Below, one piece after another: positions 51,905-62,133 of a stretch of DNA of 64,000 bases (positions are counted from its first letter, which is position 1; the number at the start of each line of letters is the position of its first letter). Under the pieces are notes generated by a model. The model saw nothing but the letters and a program-made list of their open reading frames with translations, was not told the origin of the DNA and ran no database searches. The stretch covers positions 1-64,000 of the forward strand of contig JBBIIY010000002.1 in the NCBI GenBank assembly GCA_037446255.1. The letters are read 5' to 3'. Source of the DNA: Lithacetigena sp037446255 [NCBI: Coprothermobacterota bacterium]. Its GTDB lineage: Bacteria > Coprothermobacterota > HKB111. The position numbers and the translations under genes are program-made.

Positions 51905-53503
51905 TTATTTATATTTATGATTAATAGCATTTTCTATAAATCCAGAAAACAAGGGGTGTGGTTGAGTAGGTCTTGAAGCAAATTCAGGGTGAAATTGAGT
52001 TGCCATAAAGAAAGGATGATCACTAATTTCTAAAATTTCAGCTAAATTATTATGCCATCCGGAAAAAATTAAGCCATTATTTTCTAGAATATTTACAAAA
52101 TCAGGATTTACCTCATACCTATGCCTATGTCTTTCTAAAACAAACTGTTTCTGGTAAAGCTGTATTGCCCGGGTATTATTTTTTAAATCAGCTCTGTAAG
52201 CACCTAATCTCATACTTCCACCTGTTCCAACTACTGTTTCCTGTCCGGGTACCAGGTCAACAACTTTGTAACTGCTATTTTCATCAAACTCGCTACTATG
52301 TGCTCCTACTAGTCCGCAGCAGGCACGAGCAAACTCAATAACAGCTAACTGCATCCCCAGACATAAGCCAAGAAAAGGTATTCGGTTTTTTCTAGCATAA
52401 CTTATAGCATTAATTTTTCCTTCAATACCTCTTGCTCCAAATCCACCAGGAACAATTATTCCGTCTGAGTTTTTCAAAATAATTTCATAATCAGGTGTAT
52501 CCAGAATTTCTGAAGGAACATATTTTATTTTTAGATTGTTTGAGAGGTGTATAGAAGCATGTTTTAAAGCTTCAACAACACTTAAATAAGCATCTTTTAT
52601 CGTAACATATTTTCCAACAAGTACAATTTCTATTTCACTTGAGGTATTCTGGGATTTATCAACAATATCTTTCCAAATTTTTAAATCAGCTGACCCGTTT
52701 GGACAGTTTAATCTTTCCTGAATTATTGCTCCGAGTCCGGTATCTTCAAGACAGATCGGCGCTCTATATATAGTGTCTAAATCAGGCACATCTATAACAG
52801 CTTCTATGGGTACATCGCAAAAAAGCGACATTTTTTCTTTATGTTCTGCTGGTATAGGTCTTTCTGAGCGAGCTATCAACACTTCAGGTTGAATCCCTAT
52901 GCTCCTGAGTTCTTTCACGCTATGTTGAGTAGGCTTTGTTTTAAATTCCTGAGCTGCTTTTAAATATGGAATATAGGTTACATGAACATTAAGGCTATTA
53001 CCGTGACCCATTTCTCTTTTTAATTGCCTGATAGCTTCAAGAAACGGAAGCCCTTCAATATCACCAACAGTACCGCCAATTTCAACCAAGACTATTTGAG
53101 CATTATCCTTTTCCGCTACCATGGTAATCCGTTTCTTAATTTCGTCTGTAATATGGGGAACAACCTGAACGGTTCCACCGAGATACTCTCCCCTTCTCTC
53201 GCGGGATATTACAGTTTCGTAAACCGTTCCTGTAGTAACATTATTATACTTATGAAGATTTATATCAATAAATCTTTCATAGTGACCTAAATCCAGGTCG
53301 GTTTCTGCTCCATCCACAGTGACAAAAACTTCACCATGCTGATAGGGGTTCATAGTTCCAGCATCAACATTTATATAGGGATCAAACTTCACTGCAGTTA
53401 CATTCAAACCACGGCTCTTTAAAATTCTACCTATTGCTGATGTAGTAATACCTTTACCTAATGATGAGGCTACTCCTCCGGTAATGAAAATATACTTAGG
53501 CAT
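51905..53503 (-). CDS. pyrG: CTP synthase
   Basis: This 532-residue enzyme has an N-terminal amidoligase domain starting K-Y-I-F-I-T-G-G-V-A-S-S-L-G-K-G and a C-terminal class I glutaminase with nucleophile Cys in L-G-L-C-L-G-M-Q and catalytic H-P-E in Q-F-H-P-E-F. It makes CTP from UTP, glutamine and ATP. It starts one base after the argS stop. Confidence 0.97.
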   Translation of the reverse strand: MPKYIFITGGVASSLGKGITTSAIGRILKSRGLNVTAVKFDPYINVDAGTMNPYQHGEVFVTVDGAETDLDLGHYERFIDINLHKYNNVTTGTVYETVISRERRGEYLGGTVQVVPHITDEIKKRITMVAEKDNAQIVLVEIGGTVGDIEGLPFLEAIRQLKREMGHGNSLNVHVTYIPYLKAAQEFKTKPTQHSVKELRSIGIQPEVLIARSERPIPAEHKEKMSLFCDVPIEAVIDVPDLDTIYRAPICLEDTGLGAIIQERLNCPNGSADLKIWKDIVDKSQNTSSEIEIVLVGKYVTIKDAYLSVVEALKHASIHLSNNLKIKYVPSEILDTPDYEIILKNSDGIIVPGGFGARGIEGKINAISYARKNRIPFLGLCLGMQLAVIEFARACCGLVGAHSSEFDENSSYKVVDLVPGQETVVGTGGSMRLGAYRADLKNNTRAIQLYQKQFVLERHRHRYEVNPDFVNILENNGLIFSGWHNNLAEILEISDHPFFMATQFHPEFASRPTQPHPLFSGFIENAINHKYK

Positions 53504-53504
53504 T

Positions 53505-55157
53505 TTACATTTCCTCTACTTTAGTGATTCCCATAAGGTTTAGTACTAATTCTAAAGCATATCTGGTACCAATAACCAAATGGAGTCTTGATTGTTCTAA
53601 TTCTGCATTTTCTCCGATTACTTTATGCAGTTGATAAAATTCATGAAAAGCTTCAGCCAACTTTCTGGAAGTTGTAGCTAAACGATGTGGAGTTCTCTTT
53701 ATTCCAGCGAGTAAAATCTCATCTTGTAAAATTGACAATAATCTCAACAACCTGAGCTCAGTATTAGAAGATAACAAATCATAATTAACATCATCTGCTT
53801 TTCTTATTCTTATGCCTTTGATAAGGGCTTGTTTTAAAATACTACCTGCTCTGACATATGCATATTGAATATAAAAAACCGGGTTATCCATTGACTCTTT
53901 AAGGGCAAGGTCAAGGTCAAAATCCAGAGGACTATTACTGCTCCTGGTAAGATAAATATATCGTGCGACATCTTTACCTACCTCTTCTATAAGTTCTCTT
54001 AAGGTTATAAATTCGCCCGACCTCTTAGACATAAGAATTTCTTTGCCTTTAGATATTAACCTTACTAGCTGAATTAAAATAACCTCAAATCTATCCGGAT
54101 CTATATTTAGACTTTTCAGAGAATTTTTAATCCTCGTAACATGATTATGATGATCTGCGCCCCATACATCAATTACAATATCAAACCCCCTTTTAACAAA
54201 TTTTTCGTAGTGGTAGGCGATATCTTTAATAAAATAAGTAAGAGACTTATCTGACTTAACCAGAACTCGATCTTTATCATCACCGAGATCAGTTGAGGTA
54301 AACCAGATAGCACCATCTTTCTCTTCAAGATAGCCATTTTTCTTAAGCATAATTAAAACCTCATCAACCAACCCAGAATCCACCAGATATTTTTCTTTGA
54401 AATAATTATCATGGTTAATATTAAGGAGAGAGAGGACTTCTTTATGATCCCTAATCATTTCTCCTACTGCATAATCCATTAAAAAGCCAACCCGTTTATT
54501 TTTAATTTGATAATCTAAAGAATGATTGTTCATAATATTTCGAGCCAAATCAATGACATAAGTACCATGATAACCATCTAAAGGAAATTCAATTTTCTTC
54601 CCCATAAGTTCATCATATCTGGCTTCTATGGATTCAGCAAACTTTTCAATTTGCCCTCCGGTATCATTAACATAGTATTCTTTTTGTACTTCATAACCAA
54701 GATGTTCCAGTATTCTCGCAGTGACATCTCCGATTACTGCGCCTCTTCCATGCGCTATATGCAAAGGACCGGTGGGGTTGGCAGAAACAAACTCCAACTG
54801 CACTTTCTTCCCTTCCCCTATCTTTAATCTGGCAAAGTAATCATTTTCTATGATTTGTTTTAAAACTTCAAAGTAGTAACTTTTTTTTAGATAGAAGTTG
54901 ATAAAACCAGGTTGAGCAACTTTAATATCCTTAAATTGCTTGGAAAATTCAGATTTAATTATAAATTCCTTGAGCATGTTTGCTAATTCTAAAGAAGAAT
55001 AAGATAAAAGAGAAGATAATTTTAAGGGGGTAGGTGTAGAAAAATCTCCATGTTCTTCTCTCAAAGGTATTTCCACCTCTATTTGCCCGGGTTCTATAGA
55101 AAAATGATTGATAAAGCAATATTTAATAAATTCTTCTATCTGTTTTCGCAATATCAA
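53505..55157 (-). CDS. argS: Arginyl-tRNA synthetase
   Basis: This 550-residue class I synthetase has N-terminal additional domain, the HIGH-type motif P-T-G-P-L-H-I-A-H-G-R-G near residue 130, the KMSKS-type L-M-S-K-R-S-G, and the C-terminal DALR anticodon-binding domain. It charges tRNA-Arg. It overlaps the disulfide oxidoreductase gene by 4 bases. Confidence 0.97.
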   Translation of the reverse strand: MILRKQIEEFIKYCFINHFSIEPGQIEVEIPLREEHGDFSTPTPLKLSSLLSYSSLELANMLKEFIIKSEFSKQFKDIKVAQPGFINFYLKKSYYFEVLKQIIENDYFARLKIGEGKKVQLEFVSANPTGPLHIAHGRGAVIGDVTARILEHLGYEVQKEYYVNDTGGQIEKFAESIEARYDELMGKKIEFPLDGYHGTYVIDLARNIMNNHSLDYQIKNKRVGFLMDYAVGEMIRDHKEVLSLLNINHDNYFKEKYLVDSGLVDEVLIMLKKNGYLEEKDGAIWFTSTDLGDDKDRVLVKSDKSLTYFIKDIAYHYEKFVKRGFDIVIDVWGADHHNHVTRIKNSLKSLNIDPDRFEVILIQLVRLISKGKEILMSKRSGEFITLRELIEEVGKDVARYIYLTRSSNSPLDFDLDLALKESMDNPVFYIQYAYVRAGSILKQALIKGIRIRKADDVNYDLLSSNTELRLLRLLSILQDEILLAGIKRTPHRLATTSRKLAEAFHEFYQLHKVIGENAELEQSRLHLVIGTRYALELVLNLMGITKVEEM

Positions 55158-55840
55158 CTCCTGGTTATTTTAAATAAATTGTCTAAAAACAACTGTTCTG
55201 AAACAGCTCCTTCAATTTCAACTTTATCATTAATTACAGTTTTAGGTACACCAAACACACTATACTTATCGGCTAGATAGGGAAATTCGGTAGCTTCAAT
55301 AATGTGTGCTGAAATTTGAGGGAACTCCATAGCAAATTGATAGGCTAAAGACACCATACGGGTGCAATAAGGGCAGGTAGGCGTTACAAAAACTTGTATC
55401 AGTATTTGTTCTTTTATCGTACCCAGAAACTCAGATAATTTCATCTTAGTTGTTTCTTGTAGCCGGGTTTTTTCTTGAGAAACCATTACTAAGGTTTCCA
55501 CAAAAGCAGAGAATTCATAACCTGAGGGTATTCCGAAAAATCTTAAACCTAAATCTTTCTCGTTTTTGATTATAGTTGCTGGGATTTTATCTATGTTATA
55601 ACTCTGGGCAATATCTGCATTTCCTAATAAATCATATATTTCTAATTGAATTTTGTCAGATAAAGAAGATATTTCTTTTAATATTTCTTCGGTTTCTCTA
55701 CAATACATGCATTCAGGTCTTCCAGGTACGATAATATTTCCCTTCCCCTGTGTGAAATATATCAGGTGAACTTTTTGTTTTAACTCTTTTTCAAATAATG
55801 TTTTTAACTGTTTTTTATCTCTTTCAGACAAAAGTTCCAT
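55154..55840 (-). CDS. Glutaredoxin-like protein disulfide oxidoreductase (PDO)
   Basis: This 228-residue protein has two thioredoxin/glutaredoxin folds, each with a redox motif: C-M-Y-C near residue 41 and C-P-Y-C near residue 152. This double-domain PDO type is typical of thermophiles and some anaerobes and handles cytoplasmic disulfides. Both motifs use cysteine, unlike the Sec-type protein at 37122. It overlaps argS by 4 bases. Confidence 0.87.
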   Translation of the reverse strand: MELLSERDKKQLKTLFEKELKQKVHLIYFTQGKGNIIVPGRPECMYCRETEEILKEISSLSDKIQLEIYDLLGNADIAQSYNIDKIPATIIKNEKDLGLRFFGIPSGYEFSAFVETLVMVSQEKTRLQETTKMKLSEFLGTIKEQILIQVFVTPTCPYCTRMVSLAYQFAMEFPQISAHIIEATEFPYLADKYSVFGVPKTVINDKVEIEGAVSEQLFLDNLFKITRS

Positions 55841-55861
55841 AGCAACTCTCCTCTATAAATT

Positions 55862-56152
55862 TTAAACTATTCCACTAAATTGAGGGTTTGTGATACCTTT
55901 AAAAGAAGGTATTGGTCCAAAACTTGACTCATATTGTTTGATGTTTTCTTCTAATACAATCAGAAAAGCTTTAGCATGGGCCGGACTCATAATGACTCTA
56001 GAAAATATTTCCATTTCGGGGTCCTCGGGTAAGGCCTGCCCAAAATCAACTAAAAAATCAAATGGAGTATGTGAAACTCTAACAAAATTTGAGTATTTAC
56101 CATTTTTAATTTCGGGATTTATTTTCATTCCTGGCATTTTGTTTTTTTCCAT
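55862..56152 (-). CDS. DUF3467-family protein
   Basis: This 96-residue protein matches the DUF3467 pattern: N-F-V-R-V-S-H-T-P-F-D-F-L-V-D-F-G near residue 22 and I-M-S-P-A-H-A-K-A-F in the second half. The function of this family is unknown. It precedes the PDO gene by 21 bases and is probably the first gene of that operon. Confidence 0.85.
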   Translation of the reverse strand: MEKNKMPGMKINPEIKNGKYSNFVRVSHTPFDFLVDFGQALPEDPEMEIFSRVIMSPAHAKAFLIVLEENIKQYESSFGPIPSFKGITNPQFSGIV

Positions 56153-56256
56153 AGAAGGGATTCCTCCATATAGTTTTAATAATATTTGTATATTACCATA
56201 AAAGGAGGGTAAAAGTTATACGTGTCTGATAGAATAATTGGAGGTTAATTAAATTA

Positions 56257-56808
56257 ATGACAGGGAAGAAAACTGAAATTACTAAACTAGAAAATGAAAA
56301 AATTGAATGCTTTAAAGAACTTAAAGACCTTAAAGATAAGTTGGTTGTTTTAGAAAAAGATTTAGAAGAACTCACATCTAAACATCATAAGGCAATTGAA
56401 GATTGGCAGTATACTTTTCAAGTTTTAAAGAGGGATTCTTCAAGGCAAAAATCTCTAGCTATAGAACAATTAATACATGATTTAATACCCTTTATAGATT
56501 CTTTAGAAGAGGCTATTAAAACTAACAAGGAAGATCATGTCAGCGTTATTGAAGGAATGACTATGATGCACAAAAACCTTCAAAATACTCTGGAAAAACA
56601 CGGTCTTATCCGTTATGGTGAAATCGGAGATACTTTTAACCCTGAAAAACATGAAGTTCTGTCAATTGACACGCAAAGTGAATACCACCCTAATTCAATT
56701 ATTAAAATATATAGAAAAGGGTATATATTAGGAAGTACTATATTAAAACCTGCACTGGTTTCAGTATCAGGAGAATACAAAAAGAATGAAAATAAGGAGG
56801 AATTATAA
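56257..56808 (+). CDS. grpE: Nucleotide exchange factor GrpE
   Basis: This 183-residue protein has an N-terminal coiled coil and the GrpE core: L-I-H-D-L-I-P-F-I-D-S-L-E near residue 70 and G-D-T-F-N-P-E-K-H-E-V-L near residue 130. It is the ADP-release factor for DnaK, encoded next with no gap. GGAGGT lies 11 bases before the ATG. I see no CIRCE operator upstream and no hrcA gene. Confidence 0.95.
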   Translation: MTGKKTEITKLENEKIECFKELKDLKDKLVVLEKDLEELTSKHHKAIEDWQYTFQVLKRDSSRQKSLAIEQLIHDLIPFIDSLEEAIKTNKEDHVSVIEGMTMMHKNLQNTLEKHGLIRYGEIGDTFNPEKHEVLSIDTQSEYHPNSIIKIYRKGYILGSTILKPALVSVSGEYKKNENKEEL

Positions 56809-58632
56809 ATGGCTAAAATAATTGGAATTGATTTAGGAACTTCAAACTCCTGCGCAGCAGTGATGCTTGGTGGAAAACCTATGGTTATCCCCAGCGCAGA
56901 AGGTGCTACCCTTTATGGAAAGACCGTACCTTCGGTGATTGCTGTTACTAAAGATGGTCAGATGTTAGTTGGAGAAGCTGCTAAAAGGCAATCTGCCTTA
57001 AATCCTGAAGGAACAGCAACAGCAGTTAAAAGAAAAATGGGTACTCGGGATAAGATTATGCTGGCTGGTAAAGAATATTCTCCAGAACAACTATCATCAT
57101 TTATACTGCAAAAAATTAAAAGAGATGCTGAAGCATATTTGGGAGAACCTGTAAGTAAAGCAGTCATTACTGTACCAGCATATTTTAATGATGCTCAAAG
57201 ACAGGCAACTAAAGATGCCGGTATGATCGCGGGATTAGAAGTGGTAAGATTAATCAACGAACCTACAGCTGCAGCTTTTGCCTATGGAATGGATAGAGTT
57301 GAAAAAGAACAAAAAATATTAGTTTATGACTTTGGCGGCGGAACTCTGGATGTAACCATCATGGATTTTGGCGGTGGAGTATTTCAAGTTATTTCTACCT
57401 CAGGAGACACCAAGCTTGGTGGAAGCGATATGGATAATCTTCTTTTGCAATATGTAATGGAAGAATTCAAAAATGAAACAGGAATTGATGTATCTCGTGA
57501 TGACATATCTATAATCAGGCTTAAAGAAATGGTAGAAAAAGCAAAAATAGAATTATCTACCACTTTATCTACTTCTATTTCACTTCCCTTCTTTACTCAG
57601 GATAAACAGGGCAATCCGGTTCATTTAGAGAAGTCCCTTACCCGCACAAAACTGGAACAGTTGATTAGACCCATAATAGAAAAAACCAGAATTTCCATTG
57701 AGCAAGCACTTAAAGATGCAAATCTTGTACCTCAAGATATAGATAAAGTAATTTTAATTGGTGGTCCAACCAGAATGCCAGCTGTACAAAAATTCGTCGT
57801 AGACTACCTGAACAAACCCGTAGAAAGGGGTGTTGATCCCATGGAGGCAGTAGCTTTAGGTGCAGCCATTCAAGCAGGTATTCTTGAAGGCACAGTTAAA
57901 GACATTGTATTGGTTGATGTAACGCCTCTTTCCTTAGGATTAGAAACACTTGGAGGAATTAGAACGGTACTTATAACACGAAACACAGCTGTCCCCTTTA
58001 GCAAATCGGAAATTTTTACTACAGCTGCAGACTTTCAAACCCAGGTAGATATTCATATTTTACAAGGAGAAAGACCTTTAGCTAAAGATAATCTTTCTTT
58101 AGGAAAATTCATACTTGATGGAATTGCTCCAGCGCCACGAGGTATCCCTCAAATTGAAGTTACTTTTTCCATTGATGCCAATGGTATATTGAACGTAACA
58201 GCTAAAGACAAGGGAACTCAAAAAGAACAGCATATTACGATCTCTCATGCAACTAAACTATCTGATGAAGAAATAAAAAAATTACGTGAAGAAGCTGAGA
58301 AATATTCTGAGGAAGACCGTATCATGAAAGAAGAAATTGAAACTAGAAATCAAGCTGATAATATCGTATACACCTCAAAGAAAGCCCTTGAAGATAATAA
58401 AGATAAATTACCAGCAGATCTTATTGACGAAGTAAAAATTAAAATTGATGAATTGGAAAAAGCTCTTAAAGAGAATGCACCTCAAGTAGAATTAAAATCT
58501 AAAATAGATGAGCTTCTTAAAACTGTTAGTAAAATTGGCGAGTCAGTGTACCAGCAATCATCCCAAAATCAGGATCAGCCCCAAAATGGTGAAACAGGCC
58601 CTACTGTCGAAGGGGAAGGAAAAGTAGAATAA
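56809..58632 (+). CDS. dnaK: Chaperone DnaK (Hsp70)
   Basis: This 607-residue Hsp70 starts [11 protein letters not shown]. ATPase landmarks are [10 protein letters not shown] and [10 protein letters not shown]; the substrate-binding domain follows V-D-V-T-P-L-S-L-G, and the tail is acidic. It begins immediately after the grpE stop. Confidence 0.98.
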   Translation: MAKIIGIDLGTSNSCAAVMLGGKPMVIPSAEGATLYGKTVPSVIAVTKDGQMLVGEAAKRQSALNPEGTATAVKRKMGTRDKIMLAGKEYSPEQLSSFILQKIKRDAEAYLGEPVSKAVITVPAYFNDAQRQATKDAGMIAGLEVVRLINEPTAAAFAYGMDRVEKEQKILVYDFGGGTLDVTIMDFGGGVFQVISTSGDTKLGGSDMDNLLLQYVMEEFKNETGIDVSRDDISIIRLKEMVEKAKIELSTTLSTSISLPFFTQDKQGNPVHLEKSLTRTKLEQLIRPIIEKTRISIEQALKDANLVPQDIDKVILIGGPTRMPAVQKFVVDYLNKPVERGVDPMEAVALGAAIQAGILEGTVKDIVLVDVTPLSLGLETLGGIRTVLITRNTAVPFSKSEIFTTAADFQTQVDIHILQGERPLAKDNLSLGKFILDGIAPAPRGIPQIEVTFSIDANGILNVTAKDKGTQKEQHITISHATKLSDEEIKKLREEAEKYSEEDRIMKEEIETRNQADNIVYTSKKALEDNKDKLPADLIDEVKIKIDELEKALKENAPQVELKSKIDELLKTVSKIGESVYQQSSQNQDQPQNGETGPTVEGEGKVE

Positions 58633-58635
58633 CTT

Positions 58636-59742
58636 TTGAAAGATTATTATGCAATATTAAATACACCCCCAGATGCATCTGAAGAGATAATTAAGAAAAA
58701 TTATCGTGAATTAGTAAAACAATATCATCCGGATTTAAATAAAAATAATCCTGAAAATGCTAAGAAGATGACCGAAGTCAACGAAGCTTATGAAACTCTC
58801 TCCGATCCGGAAAAAAGACGTCGTTATGATGCCTTAAGACAGGGAGGGGTAAGTTACGGAGATGGTATTGGTATGCCCGACTTTGGGGGATTTGACTTTG
58901 GAGAAGGTATGGGGTCTATTTTTGAAGACTTTTTTGATGCATTTCGTGGCCAAACTACAACCAGAAAAAATAGACCCACTCAAAATCGTGGAGCAGACAT
59001 TGAGGTACCAGTAGAGGTTAATCTTAAAGATGTTCTAATAGGAGTAAATAAGCAAATTAATGTTGATAGGTTAGAGAACTGTGATTCCTGCAAGGGTAAG
59101 GGAACTAATTCAGACTCAGGTGTATCAACCTGCTCTAACTGCAAGGGTACGGGTTATGCTCAAAGCGAAACCCGTACACCTTTCGGAGTGATGTTCAGAA
59201 CTACCTCCTGCCCTATTTGTCAGGGGGAAGGTAAACAGGTAAAAGATCCCTGTTCAAATTGCAAAGGCACTGGAACTGAATATAAAAGAAGACAGGTAAA
59301 TGTGGAAATACCAGCTGGAATAGAAGATGGTATGAGAATCCGCTTAAGCGATGAAGGACATAAAGGCAAAAGAGGGGGCACAAAAGGTGACCTCTATATC
59401 AGGGTTAATATAAAAAGTGACCCTTTATTTGTAAGGCAGGGAAAGGACCTGATAAATATAATTCAAATACCATATTTTACTGCCATTCTTGGGGGAGAAA
59501 TCAGTGTAAATTCTCTGGAAGGTCCAAAAAAATTAAAAATTCGGCGAGGAACTCAACACAAAGAAGTATATATTATAAAAGGAAATGGACTTCCAGACAT
59601 AAAATCCTCCAAGAGAGGCGATTTAAAAATAGTTATTGAGGTGGAAATACCGAAAAATATAAGTTTAGACGAGGAAAAACTTCTCAAAGAGATTTCTCAT
59701 CAGAAGAAAGAGGCAAACTCAGGTCCTTGGTGGAAGGTTTAA
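58636..59742 (+). CDS. dnaJ: Chaperone DnaJ (Hsp40)
   Basis: This 368-residue co-chaperone starts at TTG, three bases after dnaK. It has the J-domain (Y-H-P-D-L-N carrying HPD), a Gly/Phe-rich linker, four CxxCxGxG zinc repeats (C-D-S-C-K-G-K-G to C-S-N-C-K-G-T-G) and the C-terminal substrate-binding domain. Its last 59 bases overlap the convergent rpoZ gene. Confidence 0.96.
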   Translation: MKDYYAILNTPPDASEEIIKKNYRELVKQYHPDLNKNNPENAKKMTEVNEAYETLSDPEKRRRYDALRQGGVSYGDGIGMPDFGGFDFGEGMGSIFEDFFDAFRGQTTTRKNRPTQNRGADIEVPVEVNLKDVLIGVNKQINVDRLENCDSCKGKGTNSDSGVSTCSNCKGTGYAQSETRTPFGVMFRTTSCPICQGEGKQVKDPCSNCKGTGTEYKRRQVNVEIPAGIEDGMRIRLSDEGHKGKRGGTKGDLYIRVNIKSDPLFVRQGKDLINIIQIPYFTAILGGEISVNSLEGPKKLKIRRGTQHKEVYIIKGNGLPDIKSSKRGDLKIVIEVEIPKNISLDEEKLLKEISHQKKEANSGPWWKV

Positions 59743-59935
59743 TTAAGGGTTTTTCAGTCAAAATATCTTGAATACTTTGAGAAACCGGGTCTATATATCT
59801 TGTTAACAAGGATAAATTTCCTTCATGTCCTTGTTTTTCCATTATTATAGCAGCACCCTTAGATACTAAAATTGTTAGTAAAAACCTGTTATTATTAGTT
59901 TTTTTCAATAGCTCTTCAATAGGAATTTTAATCAT
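59684..59935 (-). CDS. rpoZ: RNA polymerase omega subunit
   Basis: This 83-residue protein begins I-K-I-P-I-E-E-L-L-K-K-T-N-N-N-R-F-L-L-T, which is the omega N-terminal pattern, followed by a helix in the position of V-A-K-R-A-R-Q. Context is decisive: it directly follows gmk (overlap 8 bases), the standard bacterial arrangement. The C-terminus is divergent and overlaps dnaJ on the other strand. Confidence 0.8.
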   Translation of the reverse strand: MIKIPIEELLKKTNNNRFLLTILVSKGAAIIMEKQGHEGNLSLLTRYIDPVSQSIQDILTEKPLIKPSTKDLSLPLSSDEKSL

Positions 59936-60557
59936 TAAAAAAATCTCCTTTTATTCTTTTTATTTTATGCCTTTCAGCATTAATTATTTGGCAAATACAG
60001 GAAACTGTTTCATCGGGGGTTTTATTAATAATCCAGTAGTCATAATTTTTGATGTAGTAAAATTCTTCTTTTGCTCTACTAAGCCGTTCATTAATTTGAC
60101 AATTATTTTCAGTGCCTCTCAATTTAAGCCTGGTTTCTAATTCATACCAGGATGGAGGCAATAAAAATATTGATACTGAATCAGGTATCAATATTTTTAT
60201 TTTTTCAGCACCCTGGACATCTATATCCAATAAAACATCAAGTTGGCAATTTAAGAAATGCAGGACTTTAGACTTTAAAGTACCATAATAATTTCCATGA
60301 ACAATAGCCCACTCCATAAATTCATCATTATCTATTTTTTTTTGAAATTCATCCTGGGAAAAGAAAAAGTAGTCCTTACCTTCAACCTCATTATTTCTTT
60401 TTTTCCTGGTAGTAGCGGAAATGGAAAAAACTAGATTACTTTCTATTTTTAAAAGTTCTTTTACGATTACACCTTTTCCAACACCGGAAGGACCTGAAAT
60501 AATTATCAATATCGGTTGGTGTTCAAAGTGTGTTTTAAACTCAGGGCTTATATTCAA
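59928..60557 (-). CDS. gmk: Guanylate kinase
   Basis: This 209-residue kinase has P-loop I-S-G-P-S-G-V-G-K-G-V-I near residue 20, the GMP-binding S-A-T-T-R-K and E-G-K-D-Y-F-F, and the D-I-D-V-Q-G-A strand. It phosphorylates GMP to GDP. It overlaps tyrS by 4 bases and rpoZ by 8. Confidence 0.97.
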   Translation of the reverse strand: MNISPEFKTHFEHQPILIIISGPSGVGKGVIVKELLKIESNLVFSISATTRKKRNNEVEGKDYFFFSQDEFQKKIDNDEFMEWAIVHGNYYGTLKSKVLHFLNCQLDVLLDIDVQGAEKIKILIPDSVSIFLLPPSWYELETRLKLRGTENNCQINERLSRAKEEFYYIKNYDYWIINKTPDETVSCICQIINAERHKIKRIKGDFFND

Positions 60558-61828
60558 TTTAAGATTTTAACCAATTTATATTCTTTAGCGCCTTTCCTTA
60601 AAATCAACAGACACCCTTCTACTAAATCATTTTCGGTAATTTTATAAAATTCATTGTTAATTTTATTATTATTTAAATATAAACCATTATTTCTAATGAG
60701 TCGTTTTGCTTCATTTTTACTAATTGTAATACCAGAGTATACGCAAAAATCAACCAGAAGAGAAAGTTCGTTAAGTAATTTTTCTTTACTAACTTCTAAT
60801 GAGGGTACATCTACAAAAATTTCCATCATTTCCTTAGCTTTAAAGCCTTGAATATTTCCCCCAAACAAAACTTCGGTTGCTTTTTCGGCTTTTTCTAATT
60901 CCTTTGGTCCATGAACCAAATTAGTAATTTCTCTGGCCAATCTTTTTTGAGCTTCTCTCTTTTCAGGGTATTTTTCCAGAGATTCTTGATAACTATTTAT
61001 TTCATCAGCATTAAGATAAGTAAAATATTTGAGATATTTAATAACATCAACATCTTCAACATTTATCCAACACTGGTAAAATTGAAATGTGGAGGTTAAA
61101 TTAGGTGATAACCAAATAGTTCCCAACCCGGTTTTTCCAAATTTTACTCCACTTGCTGTAGTCAATAGTGGTAAAACCAAACCAAAGACCCTTTCATTTT
61201 TCTTCTTTCTTATAAGGTCAATACCAGCAGTTATATTCCCCCATTGATCGCTTCCTCCAATTTGGAGTTTACAGCCAAATTGCTCATAAAGAACTAAATA
61301 ATCGTAGGATTGGGCTAACATATAACTAAATTCTGTATAGGATATGCCATCATCTAAATCTAAACGTCTTTTTACTGATTCTTTGGCTAACATATAGTTA
61401 ACAGTAAAGTATTTTCCAACTGTTCTCAGGAAATCCAGCATACCTATTTTTCCAAGCCAATCAGCATTATTGAATATGGTAGCCGGATTTGTTTTAGAAT
61501 TAAAATCAAGAAAACGAGAAATTTGTTTTTTTATACTTTCGAGATTCTGCTCAATAATTTCTTTAGTTAAAAATGGCCTTTCTTCACTTTTACCGCTTGG
61601 ATCACCTATGAGTCCTGTACCACCACCAACAACTATAATTGGTTTATGTCCAAATTTCTGCATTCTGGACATAACAAGTATGGGTAATAAATGACCAACA
61701 TGGAGACTGTCAGCAGTTGGGTCAATGCCAACATAGATAGTAAATGTGTCGGATGTAATAGATTCTTTAAATCCTTCGGTTGAATCATAAATAAGTTCTC
61801 TCCACTTTAATTCGTCAAAAACATTCAT
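60554..61828 (-). CDS. tyrS: Tyrosyl-tRNA synthetase
   Basis: This 424-residue class I synthetase has the HIGH-type H-V-G-H-L-L-P near residue 45, the tyrosine-site D-Q-W-G-N-I-T, the KMSKS-type K-F-G-K-T and a C-terminal S4 RNA-binding domain. I chose the ATG at 61828, since GAGGA lies 5 bases before it; the in-frame ATG at 61840 has no ribosome binding site. It is the first gene of tyrS-gmk-rpoZ. Confidence 0.97.
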   Translation of the reverse strand: MNVFDELKWRELIYDSTEGFKESITSDTFTIYVGIDPTADSLHVGHLLPILVMSRMQKFGHKPIIVVGGGTGLIGDPSGKSEERPFLTKEIIEQNLESIKKQISRFLDFNSKTNPATIFNNADWLGKIGMLDFLRTVGKYFTVNYMLAKESVKRRLDLDDGISYTEFSYMLAQSYDYLVLYEQFGCKLQIGGSDQWGNITAGIDLIRKKKNERVFGLVLPLLTTASGVKFGKTGLGTIWLSPNLTSTFQFYQCWINVEDVDVIKYLKYFTYLNADEINSYQESLEKYPEKREAQKRLAREITNLVHGPKELEKAEKATEVLFGGNIQGFKAKEMMEIFVDVPSLEVSKEKLLNELSLLVDFCVYSGITISKNEAKRLIRNNGLYLNNNKINNEFYKITENDLVEGCLLILRKGAKEYKLVKILN

Positions 61829-62133
61829 GATATTCCTCATCTAAATATAATTAATAATTTTAACATAGTTTTTAAAATATACCTATAATTATTTAGAAGA
61901 AAAACTGGTGGTCATTAACATCATCCCTGATATAACTCCGATTATAGAAATGTGTTCTTGATTATATGATTTATCATACTCCAACTTAACTTAAATAGAA
62001 GTTAACGTATCTTCATTTATGAAAAGGTTGAATCAACATAAATATTTTATTAGCTATAAAACAAATTGTATCAAGGTAGGATATAATTATTTAATAATAT
62101 TTAATAATATAAATTAAAGGAGTTTTTAATTAT
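61829..62133. other. Intergenic region between tyrS and the PCK-like gene
   Basis: This AT-rich gap of 305 bases has no convincing gene or RNA. It holds an inverted repeat TTAACTT (61986-61992)/AAGTTAA (61999-62005), a TATAAT at 62082-62087 that could serve the downstream gene, and two direct copies of ATTTAATAAT near 62090-62109. A good ribosome binding site (AAAGGAG) begins at 62117. Confidence 0.6.

Noticed and set aside
56222-56248. Eight-codon GTG frame upstream of grpE as a leader peptide
   Set aside because: It is too short to judge, has an overlong spacing from the AAAGGAGGG site and no attenuator structure nearby.
56153-56256. CIRCE operator for heat-shock control of grpE-dnaK-dnaJ
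   Set aside because: No TTAGCACTC/GAGTGCTAA inverted repeat is present, and no hrcA gene is adjacent.
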